Assembly (NCBI GenBank): GCA_024734555.1
Contig: JANPWX010000030.1
Span: forward strand, 1,970,500 to 2,034,499
From: Trochalopteron elliotii
Taxonomy: Eukaryota; Chordata; Aves; Passeriformes; Leiothrichidae
DNA: 64,000 nucleotides
Direction: 5' to 3'
Each line of letters starts with the position of its first letter. Positions within the stretch are counted from its first letter, which is position 1. The translations under genes and the position numbers were made by a program. Positions 26,720-36,179 of the stretch are shown here, piece by piece. Below the pieces are notes generated by a model. That model did not search any database and was not told the DNA's origin. It saw only the letters and a program-made list of their open reading frames with translations.

Positions 26720-26828
26720 CTTATATTTATATTTATATTTATATATTTATATATTTATATTTATATTTATATTTATATTTATATTTATATTTATATTTAT
26801 ATTTATATTTATATTTATATTTATATAT
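26720..26828 (+). repeat. (TTTATA)n hexanucleotide tandem repeat
   Basis: About 107 bases of TTTATA units. The first few are mixed with ATATATTTAT variants, and the later dozen or so copies are perfect. The homogeneous 3' part suggests recent expansion. The tract is pure A+T, should melt easily and is probably polymorphic in length. A 67-codon frame with alternating Tyr, Leu and Ile through it is a product of the repeat. Confidence 0.95.
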
Positions 26829-27418
26829 TGACTGCAAATTCAAAACCTCTGCTATGCAATAGAACTTACCACATTATCTGGTAGGAATACAGCCAGGGAC
26901 TTTCTCACTGAGCAAAATGCAGTAAATACAGACCAAAAGAATTACTAAGCAAATGCATCTGGAAAATAAAACCAACAGGGGTGTAGGAGGGAGAACTAAG
27001 GCAACAGTTTATTGAAACATAACCTGATCCATATAGTTTTAAAAGAGGTTTACACTTCCCATGCTTTATAGTACTTATTGATTCACTGATTCAGGTCAGA
27101 AAAGATATTGTTAGCCAAAATTTTTCTTCTTCAGTTTGTATCACGTTAAAGATCATGTATGTATTTCTTCTAGCTATATTTTTTATCAGATTAGAGATTT
27201 TTCTGTCACGTTAATTTATGAACAAAGCTTCAATTCAATTAAAAAACAAAGCACTTACATTAATTGGCTTAACTTAACTTTTGTGTGACCTTTGAGCTTA
27301 TAAAGTATTTCTGAAAAAATTAGCAGCCTTTCTTTGGATTTGTCAGGGATGATTTATGCATTTTGCACTTTTACACATCTGCTTTTAAAATTTTCCTGAC
27401 AAATACTAATTATGGAGA
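26829..27418. other. Unique AT-rich sequence
   Basis: Nothing recognisable between the compound microsatellite and the LTR insertion. Confidence 0.6.
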
Positions 27419-27424
27419 TGTCTG

Positions 27425-27974
27425 TGTGACCTGGTTTCAGCTGGAATAGATTTAACTCCTTCTCATAGTAGATGGTACAGTGTTGTGTTTTGGATTTAGA
27501 ATGAAAATTATATTGATAACTAGCTGATGTTTTGGTTTTGTCTAAGTTGTGTTTATCTTAAGTCAAGGAATATTTTTTTTTATGTCTCATGCTCATGACA
27601 GTGAGGAGGTGCAAAAAATCAAAAAATTGGGAGAGGCCATAGCTAGGACAAGTGACCCAAACTGGCCAAAGGGATATTCCACATTACAGAATGTCATGCC
27701 CAGTACACAAACTGGCGGAGTTACCTGGAAGAGGGCCTGATCTGGGTTTTGGAATGGGACATGGCATCCATCAGTGGATGGTGAGCAATTCTATGGGTTT
27801 TTTTCCTTTCCAATACTATTTTCTTTTTTACTTTGTTTTCAATTATTAAACTTTTCCTATCTCAACCTACAAGTTTTACTTCTGATTCTCCACCCCTTTC
27901 CACAGGGGTGGGGGGGAGAGGGGAGCATTGAGGCTGTGTGGCTCTTATTTGACAGCCGGGCTTAAGCCATGACA
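27425..27974 (+). mobile_element. Solo LTR of an endogenous retrovirus
   Basis: A nearly full-length LTR of about 550 bases that begins TGTGACCTGGTTTCAG and ends AAGCCATGACA, as retroviral LTRs do (TG...CA). Inside, in order: the conserved 5' U3 block, a TGACCCAAACTGGCC block near 27652-27666, the position of the TATA box at 27701-27710 (now CAGTACACAA), a polyadenylation signal ATTAAA (27845-27850), a G-rich U5 segment (27905-27923) and the terminal block. TGTCTG directly precedes it (27419-27424) and recurs at 27978-27983, three bases past the terminus, so a 6-bp target duplication is possible but offset. No second LTR or gag-pol-env sequence is adjacent, so it is best read as a solo LTR left after recombination. 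The family is typical of songbirds. Confidence 0.9.
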
Positions 27975-27983
27975 TTGTGTCTG

Positions 27984-30358
27984 ATATTTCAGTACTTCTT
28001 CATATAATATGAGCATATAACATTAGCTGCTGTTTATAATGTGCTGTAAACAAGTATGGATATAAACATACACATATATATGCTGAACTTGCTCAGTTTT
28101 AGTCACTAACAATCTCTAAGTCTAGAGAAAGACTTGCCAATATATACTTAATGGGTTATGGACTTCAGGGACAATCAATAAGGCAATTGAATTGCACAAG
28201 GTTAATTTTCTGGGATTTTTCTCATACTAGAAATGACAGACCATGTTACAGTGATCATCTGACTGTGGCATACCCAGGTGGTAAGAGGTTTTCCAATTGC
28301 TGGACAGAGATGTCTTCCTGGATTTAAAAAAAAATTTAAAAGCTTTAAAACCTATTTTGAAGACTATTATAATAGAAGAAAAAATTATCAACTGCCTTGC
28401 TAAACCAGCCAAAGGTTTAATCATCTCCAGTGATGGGACACATACCTTATTTCAAGACCAAATGTATTTTTGGATGACAACCTTTGTATGTCACTATCAG
28501 TTTATGGTGACACTGAGTTTACCCAAGGGAAACTCATCCATCTCCCAAACTCAGAGCTGTTTCCTGTGAATAAAGTTCCAAAACTTCTCTTTCAGTTTCC
28601 ATGCAAAGAAGTATATTGTCACCCATGGCTTCAACTCAGTGATTGAATTAAGCCAAGAACAGGATGGCGACATACAAACACAGGCCCAGAGTCTGAAACT
28701 TATTCACCCTCTTCAGTGTTTCATTTTTCTGCCTGTAAAACAGAGAAAGAATTTTACAATTGATAATGACCTGTAAGGTGAGATTTGCTACAGAGCATTA
28801 GTTGTTCAGTACCACAATAGAAGCAGTAATTTAAATTCAGAGAGCAAAAGGGGAAAAGCAATAGGATAATTATATTTATTGAGAGTGCATTGTTCTAGCA
28901 CAGAGATTTGTATAATTATGCATGCCAAGGTACCGGGCACAAACCAAACATGTTGGGCAGCTCTGCAGTGAGGTAGACCTATATCATCCCTTAACTAATG
29001 CAGCTATGACAGATTTAGTACCTGGATACACAGTGCTAGATCCTCCCAGGTACATATAGCTCAGAGCGCATTTGAATAGCCTTAGTATGTTTGTAGCTTA
29101 ATAAATCTATTGGAGAGAACAAATGTTTTTTTCGTTTACCCACGAAGCTATATGTACTGAAACAAATCAGTTCTTCCTGTTAAACCATTTCACCATGAAG
29201 ATGCACAAAGGGCAGTAGAGTCTATTTCAAAGGACTTAGCAGTCAGCCAAAGTGACATCTCTCTGACTGGTGACACATTCCTCCTTGCAGGTTTAGGAAA
29301 TTTAACACAGTGCGTAGAATGTTGTTCAATGGTTATGTAATGTTCACAGCTCCTAAGGGAAAAACTAGAATGTCACTCAGAAGGAAAAGCTCTACACATA
29401 AAATAAGGCAATATTCAGATTCTGTCAATATAAACGAGTTACTGTCTGTTTCTTATTCTGCTGTAGGAAAGAAACATTGTGCACACAGCCTCTTCTCTGT
29501 CATTTCTAGCCCCTCTTTTCAGCCAGTCGGCAAACCAGTACCATATGCAGTGACCTGGACTGCTCATTTATTTATAGCAATTGTTCATATATTAAGCAGT
29601 CAGAATGCTTAAATGGCAAGGTTTCCTCTTTTCACAACATATTTACCATCTGAATTAAATGGATTGTAAAAGGAAAGGAGAAGGGGAAAATTAAAGAAGT
29701 AAGCTTACATAATTCCCCAATAAAGCTCTGATTCTGAAAGACATTTAAACATCTAACTCCCAGTGAAGTGTCTTCCACTATCTACAGATACAGACCAAAG
29801 CTTTGGTGCCAGAATCCACACATACCTTTCTGTTCCCTCAGAATAGCTTGCTTTTTAATGTTTTAGTCAATGGCAAGAGAGTACAGGAATTCCAAAGAGC
29901 AGTTTGGATGAATCAAAGAGGGATGTTGGTTAAAATAAGCTCAGCAGTTCCTGCTGGAGAAAAGCAAGTTAAGAATGAATAGATTGAAATATTATGTCTA
30001 ACAAAAAATGCTTTCCATGTATCATTAAATGTTCTCCTTAAGCTCCTGTTTGTTTCCCATTTCTCACTTCAGCATGGACATTGGATCACTGACTGCTGTC
30101 AGGAGGAAGAGCTAGAGCTCGGTTTGCTGTAACTGCAGCTATGGCCTCATGTGGTCAACGTGAAATGGAGCAGAACTGCTCAGAAGTGGTGGTTGACCTG
30201 CAGAATAAGTCACCAAGGTTCAGCTGGCCTCTGATAGCTAGGATATCAGAGAAGTCACCCTGGAAAGGGCAACAGCCCTTTTTCCTAGTTATGTTAGATG
30301 TTTTCCATATATCCAGGCACTACAGTGATGCTGGATTTCTTAGCATCTCACTGAATGA
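27984..30358. other. Unique sequence, no gene recognised
   Basis: AT-rich sequence with small open frames on both strands. None resembles a known protein, and no mobile element was recognised. Confidence 0.6.
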
Positions 30359-30360
30359 AG

Positions 30361-30510
30361 CATAGAATCATTAGGGTTGGAAGAGACCTTTAAGATCAAG
30401 TCCAAAACATCCACCCAGCTCTGCTACCGTAGCCCCTAAACCACTATACCAGATCACCCAGTGACAGATCCAGACACCTCTTAAACACTTCCAGGGATGG
30501 TGGACATGTT
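30361..30510 (-). mobile_element. CR1 LINE 3' end, truncated
   Basis: On the plus strand it starts CATAGAATCATTAGGGTTGG, the reverse complement of the CR1 3' terminus with its ATTCTATG octamer. It continues through GAAGAGACCTTTAAGATCAAG and AACACTTCCAGGGATGGTGG, all standard landmarks of avian CR1. Clear similarity fades after about 30510. CR1 copies are characteristically truncated at their 5' ends like this, and it is not autonomous. The bases up to about 30600 may be more of the same element or flanking DNA. Confidence 0.92.
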
Positions 30511-30514
30511 TTCT

Positions 30515-31240
30515 AGTCCCTTCACACAGACCCACGGCCAGTCCAGCCCAGCCTGAAGAACACTGACCAGTACAGCAGGCCAGCTGGTGGGACTGGGATC
30601 ATCCAGGGCTCAAACCACACAGATTTAAACTGTGACAAACACACTGAATGTACAAGGGATGGTTCTCCAGGTCAAAATAATGACTTCTTAGGCAGAAATA
30701 AAGACTGAGATTTTTAGTGATCAAACCAAGTGGATAAATAAGAGAATCATAGAAAAGTGGGTCACTTAGTTCATCCTGTTGGCAGCCCAGAACCTCTGGG
30801 ACAAGAATGTTGATGTCAATCTCACAGTATATTGGAATTAATTTAGTACAGGGCAAGCAGATAAGCAGTGAACTAAACTTGGAAGAGTTAAACTTCAGAA
30901 ACAGCCAGGCACTCAGAAGATTTACTGTAGGTGGAATTTCATTACACAGAGAAGCTCATGGCTTAAATAAGCTGCCAAAGGAAACAATAGAAGCTACTAC
31001 CTTACCTTAAAGACTTAAGAAAATATTTAAAAGAAATAAATATTTGGTAGTATATCTGCCATCTCAAAGGATACCTAGCTTCCTTTCATCCCTGCAGTGT
31101 TCTCTATTCCAGCTGCAGTATATTTTCCTCATTGCACAGCTAATTTCCCTTTTTTTTTAAGGCTTAAAAGCAGCATCTGCTATACTTTAAGCTAGTTCTC
31201 TCTGTTCACCCATGCTACTATCATCCCTATCTCAGCAGAA
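30515..31240. other. Mostly unrecognised sequence, possible older LINE remnant
   Basis: The stretch 30860-31010 contains phrases such as GGAATTTCATTACACAGAGA and AAATAAGCTGCCAAAGGAAA, which remind me of the 3' part of older CR1-type LINEs. The match is too eroded to bound or orient firmly. Nothing else is recognised. Confidence 0.3.
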
Positions 31241-31244
31241 AGGA

Positions 31245-31352
31245 TATAAAAGCAGCTTTATTCTGCCTTTTGGCCTCTCCTCAGCTTGAGGACGAAAAAA
31301 ATGGCTGTGTCACTCCTCAGTTGTATCCCAGCCAGCTCAGAGCTTCTCTACT
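31245..31352 (+). promoter_or_regulatory. TATA box with short leader and 17-codon ORF
   Basis: TATAAAAG at 31245-31252 is a strong TATA match. About 50 bases downstream, an ATG in a good context (AAAAAATGG, ATG at 31301-31303) opens a 17-codon frame, MAVSLLSCIPASSELLY, ending at TGA. The leader is pyrimidine-rich. The layout is what a compact promoter with a short first exon might look like. I found no continuation exon and the ORF is far too short to be evidence by itself. Confidence 0.2.
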
Positions 31353-31359
31353 GACCTCC

Positions 31360-34300
31360 TGAAAGCTATGGAATATAGGGCACCCCAGCATCTGCTTCAG
31401 GCTGGAGAATACTTTAGCACTTAGCCATTTCTTTCTGCTTGCAATTTTGACATATAACACTGGAGTCCGGCTTATTTGTTCTTCTGGCAGGCAGTACATG
31501 AGGCACTTCATGGGATCTTGAAGGAAGATTCCCTAAATATCTAATCTCAGATGCAACAGCAAAGCAAGAGTTTAAAAAAATCTGAATTTGGAAGTTATGA
31601 TTAATTCTGAGTGGGGAAGGAGAATTAGATATGTATTAGTTTCACCATGTAAGGAACATATTTTTGCCATTACCTAAGTAATGAAGCTCCAATGACAAGG
31701 TAAAGCAACTTGGAAGCCCTATTTTTCCCATTTTAATCCAACTGCAGCGGGGGTCGGTGCCTCCCATGTCAGCTTGTTTAATGACGAGTTACTAAGAGGT
31801 TTTTCTGCTTGTCAGCTTTCTGACAGCTCTTGAATGTGGTAAAGGTGGGCTAAGAGATGATTAGTCACCACCTGCCTCTAACAAACAAGTTCTCTTGAGT
31901 AATTCATGTGAAATGTTTAACTATGAATAAACTTGTTTAAAGAGCCAGCTCCTCCAAAGATCATCTGGTGGCAATCAGGCCCTCTTCCTCTTCCCAGGAG
32001 GTCTCCTGAGCACTGCCCCACTATGCAGCTCCACAGCCACACACTCCAGTCCTGGGTTCCCCTGGGTGCCAGCAGGGAGAAAGCTGGGGTAGAGGCACAT
32101 AGAGCAGTTTACACTTCCTGCATGAAAAACATTTTGCTTTTTGCTCCTTGTCTCACTAGGCATACTTAGACAATACAAGAACATCAGGTGTAAGGTCCTG
32201 CACACCATTTCTTGACCCCAGCTTCTTCCCCTGCAAGGGCAGTGTGTGCACCCTAACAGTGATGTGACAGCCACACCTGGGACACTGCCTGTGTCTGTTG
32301 TTTGGTACACCTTGCTCCTTGAATGGTGCAAGGAGCTTCAAGCACCCTTTCTGCATACTTGTCTGCCAGATATGTCTCACATAGACACACTCTGTGTAGG
32401 AACAACAGACAGTTACATGTATTGTTCTATTACTTACTGACTCCCTTTTAGTCACCCTCTCTTGTATCATTTTAATTGACTTCCCAGCCTTGTGCTTTGA
32501 ATCCACTACACTTCTTACCTTCTTTCTCCCACCTCCTTTATTTACACTCTCCAGCCCCACTGTATGTAGCACATATATTCTCCCCAAACTCTAACAGTAA
32601 AGTCACAGAGCACCTGTTCATCTACCCTCTCTTTCACTCACACACAAAACCATGGAAAGACATAGCAAAAAGAAATCTTATGTCTGAAGAAAGCAATGCA
32701 TGTCTTTAAACTGCACTGTTCTGGCAGAAAATGGTTTCCTAATTTGTTACAATACTTGTGTAACAGTAGCATACAGTCCGAAAGCCAACCCACATAAAAC
32801 ACCACAGTCTGAGCTGTTGGAACCTGAACTAATCCTTTTGAATTTTGTGCCTTGGGCTGTATTCAAAACAAGTTTGGCATGATCATTTTGTCATTTAACT
32901 AGGAGTGTCTCATTGCTTTTCTCTGCTGGACTTCTAAAACACTTCATAAATACTCTGGACACCAAGGGAAAGCTGGCAACATTCATTCAAAAGGCCTGGT
33001 TGAAGACAGAGTGGAAGATGGTAATTGATACCTATGTGAGATGATTAAGAAAAGGCTTAAAGAACAAATATGATGATAAGCAGAGGAGTAAATGGACCTA
33101 GGTGAGGATGCTGAACAGAAAATCATCTTCAAGGTGATTGCAGTTCCCAAGAATCACATGGTTTCAGTTAGATAAAAAGGCTAGCTGATTTTAAAAGGAC
33201 AAGTGACTGCAAAACATGATCATTGCACCAATGCCAATTCCTTTTGAAGTATAAAATCCCACAGCTGCTGTTCTAAGTTTTCACACCTGCTCCAGCCTGG
33301 AAGAGAGTTCTCAGATCATAAAGGCAAGTGAAGCAGCTAAAGAAGAGCAAGTTACATCCTTTGGCAAAGACTACAGGTGCAGGGTGGGTGGAAGCGGGGG
33401 CAAGGAGCAGAAAGTGCCATACAAATTTCACTATCAAGCCTGGGGAGATGCCTGTTTCTCTGCCAGACCAGCCCCTGGAACACTTCCCCATGAAACAGTT
33501 TGCCATCCATTTTCTGAGGAGCACACTTCCTTGATTTCTACCAAAGTTTATGCTAAAAACTTGATATAATTTTGCCTTTGTGTAAATTGTCATCGCTCCA
33601 TATAAAAAAATATTTTCAGCATTTTCTGTATTCAGTTCTACTACAGAGTGAGGTTCCTGGACTTCTCTTTCAGTGTTTTAATTCTGCAGGATGATTTATT
33701 TGTGAATAATCCATGTTGCATCTGTTTTATAACACGTTGGGGCAGCTACTTATTTAAAAGTCTTTGGTTCAACTTGGTTGATTTTCTCCCAGATAAGCAG
33801 ATGCAGATGTCATTGAATTCTAAGGGCACATGAAAATCAAATTATCCTGATACCTATTCCCCTGTGATCCATCTCCCATCATCCAACACAGGACAGTCAG
33901 ATAAGTGTTGAGTCTGCTCTCAGATTATTCCATTCTTGTTCTAAAAGGCAGAATAGCCCAAGTAGATTTTTCCTGAAACTGGATTTCATATTTTCTCATC
34001 TAAAAAAAAAAATCCATTCTGTTCATAGGAAGTGGATCAAAGAGATGAAGATATCTTCTTCTCATTGATTAGAGAAGAAAACTTCATTGCATCGATCAAA
34101 ACCCTTTAATTTGCTATTATCTGAAAGACTGGCAGATATGCTAGACGTCATCCAGGGTTATAGGAAGGGTCTACAGAACATCTTTAAAAAGATGCATTAA
34201 ACAGAAAAATTAATAACTTTCGGTGCAGGTAAGGGGGAACTAATTTTTGCTTCTGAAAGCATAAATAGCTTGCAGAGTGAATGAAAAGGACAAAGACAGG

Positions 34301-34610
34301 AAAGAAGTAAATCAAGAAAATCTCAGTTACACTGAATCCACAAATGCTGTGCAGTTATGGACATGTGATGATTGCTACAGAACCTAAAATTATATTCACT
34401 TACCAATGATGCTTTCAACTGTAAAGCCCTTACCTTAGTCCTGTTTCAGTGAACTCTTTATGGCAGAAGGCAAAGAATTTGTTCAGCACAAATATAAACC
34501 ATCACATTCTCCTTTTCTACCAATATTTCCAAAGAAAAGAAAATAATCCCACAATCTGTATAATGTCTTCACCCTCCTCTCTCACAAAAAGTGAAAACTT
34601 TACAGAAGAC
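31360..34610. other. Unique sequence, no gene recognised
   Basis: Ordinary sequence. Two overlapping minus-strand frames at 31975-32331 and 32156-32587 (118 and 143 codons) occupy a locally less AT-rich stretch. The second includes CPRCGC, but no zinc-finger spacing or other domain follows and the two frames overlap out of phase, so neither is called. Confidence 0.55.
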
Positions 34611-34617
34611 ATAATAA

Positions 34618-34993
34618 GTCTCCAGGAAAGCTTGAAAAAGAAATAAAATCTAGAATTTCGGTGGAGAAATGTCATCAGTCCAAATATTCTCCCCTTCCTC
34701 CTTCTTCCCCACACTTTATGTACTGAACATGATGTCATAAGGTATGGAATATTGGTCAGTTTGGGTCAGCTGTCCCAGCTGTGCCCTGTTTCAACTTCCC
34801 ATACACTCCCAGCCTCCTCATCAGTGTGGCAGTAATAAAAAAAGAAAAGGCCTTGGCACTGTGCAAGCCCTGCTCAGCAGTAATAAAAACAACTCTATAT
34901 TGTCAACCATGCGTTCAGCACAAATCCAAAACACAGCCCCATACCTGCCACTGGGAAGAAAATTAACTCTAAAATCCAGCCAAAATCAGCACA
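34618..34993 (-). mobile_element. Endogenous retrovirus LTR, 3'-truncated
   Basis: Read on the minus strand it begins at 34993 with TGTGCTGATTTTGGCTGG and passes through AGAGTTAATTTTCTTCCC, GGGCTGTGTTTTGGATTTG, GATGAGGAGGCTGGG and GACAGCTGACCCAAACTG. It then reaches ATGACATCATGTTCAGTACATAAAG (34714-34738), where the TATA box stands. The order matches the LTR at 27425-27974, including the shared TGACCCAAACTG block, so both belong to one superfamily but differ enough to be separate families. Homology becomes patchy below about 34665 and ends near 34618, so R and U5 are missing. No retroviral gene is attached. Confidence 0.85.
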
Positions 34994-35772
34994 ATATTCC
35001 ATACATAAATTGAACTACCCGAAGAATAGAGAAAAAGAGTTGGTTTTATTAAAGGTAAAGGAAGGAAAATCTCTTGCTCTAAGGTCATTATAATGTATAG
35101 ATCTGAAGTAATTTTTAATGACTTAAAGTAATTTTGGTGTTTCTGACCTAAATTGATATATATCATCTGGTTGGCTGAAACCAGCCCTACCCCAAACAGA
35201 GCTAAAATCTATTATTATTGCTGTTGTTAATTGCCAACTGTTTATTTTAAAAGTATGTAATATATTTTATGTCTTTCTTTCCAGTTAGAATATCCAAGGG
35301 GATTTCTTGTTTCTGTTAGAAATTCAGCTACCTTCAAATGATTTTCATGTCTTAAAAAGTATTGCTGGAATGAAAGAGTAGTCACTAGATGAGTCCAGGT
35401 GTCACAGCTGATATGTGTGAGCATAACCCAAAGCCACAGACTTCAGCAATTTTTACATCAGGTCATATAAAAGGACAGATCAGGATACAAGAACTCTAAC
35501 CTAAACTAAAAGCTAAAGTTCAATGAATATAACTGCCACTACAGTCTTACATGAACACTTGTGTTGCCATACAGAAAAAAGAAATATAAATAACACTAAA
35601 TATACTAGAATTCAAATATCTCTTTTGTCTTCAGTACCCTAACATGCTGCATGCACTACACAAAGGTAATGAATCTGTGGTCCTTGATGCTAGGTATTTT
35701 CCTAGCATGTTCTTGTGGTTTAGGAATGGTAATCTCCAATTTAGTGTTCCCACAGAAATACTGCAAATCATG
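34994..35772. other. Spacer between two LTRs, no gene recognised
   Basis: About 780 bases between two minus-strand LTRs. It contains no frame resembling gag, pol or env and so does not look like the interior of a provirus. A short hairpin, CTGGTT/AACCAG, lies at about 35168-35185. Confidence 0.55.
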
Positions 35773-36176
35773 TGCCGCTCACTCGCACCCCAGTCTGCCC
35801 TCCCTGTCCCCCTGAAGGAGGATGGAAAGGGGAATTGGGGTCACAAAAGGTAAGAATCACTGGTTGACATAAGAACAATTTGCTGGAAAGAGCACTGACA
35901 TTAAAAAAACCAAACAGTAACAGCAAAAATACTAATAAAAGAATGTAGAAGAAACAAACAATTCACACGTGAGTTCTCGCCCCTGACAATACCTGACCAC
36001 TCCCTTCACCATCCTACGTGACCAGGAAGGGACCCATCCCTACTCCCAGGAAGAGATTTCCTTTCCCCCATCTCCCAAAAATGTTGTGAGGGGGTATAGA
36101 ATAACCTCCAAGTCCTAGCCATGACCCTTCCTGGCTAGTGCAAAAATAAACAGTGTCCTGGTTGGGACCAGGACAC
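35773..36176 (-). mobile_element. Endogenous retrovirus LTR, second family
   Basis: On the minus strand it starts at 36176 with TGTCCTGGT and carries GGAAGGGTCATGGCTAGGAC, TGGAGGTTATTCTATACCCC, GGGTCCCTTCCTGGTCACG and GTGTGAATTGTTTGTTTCTTC. Further on come CCTTTTGTGACCCC and a purine-rich GGGGGACAGGGAGGG stretch, then GAGTGAGCGGC near 35773. This layout matches an LTR family I know as abundant in songbird genomes. It differs from the neighbouring LTR at 34618-34993, so two independent insertions are implied. The 3' terminus (...CA) is not found and the element is probably truncated. No coding sequence is attached. Confidence 0.85.
36153..36176. repeat. Perfect hairpin at LTR terminus
   Basis: GTGTCCTGGT and ACCAGGACAC are exact complements, with 10-bp arms and a 4-base loop, TGGG. 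The structure coincides with the outermost 24 bases of the LTR at 35773-36176, so the terminus of that LTR is itself a small inverted repeat. Confidence 0.9.
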
Positions 36177-36179
36177 ATG

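Noticed and set aside
26659..26862. Open frame with repeated Tyr-Leu through the TTTATA repeat
   Set aside because: Produced entirely by the hexanucleotide repeat, whose length is a multiple of three and contains no stop in that frame.
32156..32587. 143-codon minus-strand frame with a CPRCGC string
   Set aside because: The cysteine pair is not followed by a second metal-binding pair, and the frame overlaps another minus-strand frame and plus-strand frames of similar length.
35773..36176. Idea that this LTR and the one at 34618-34993 flank a single provirus
   Set aside because: The two LTRs differ in sequence and belong to different families, and the 780 bases between them show no retroviral reading frame.
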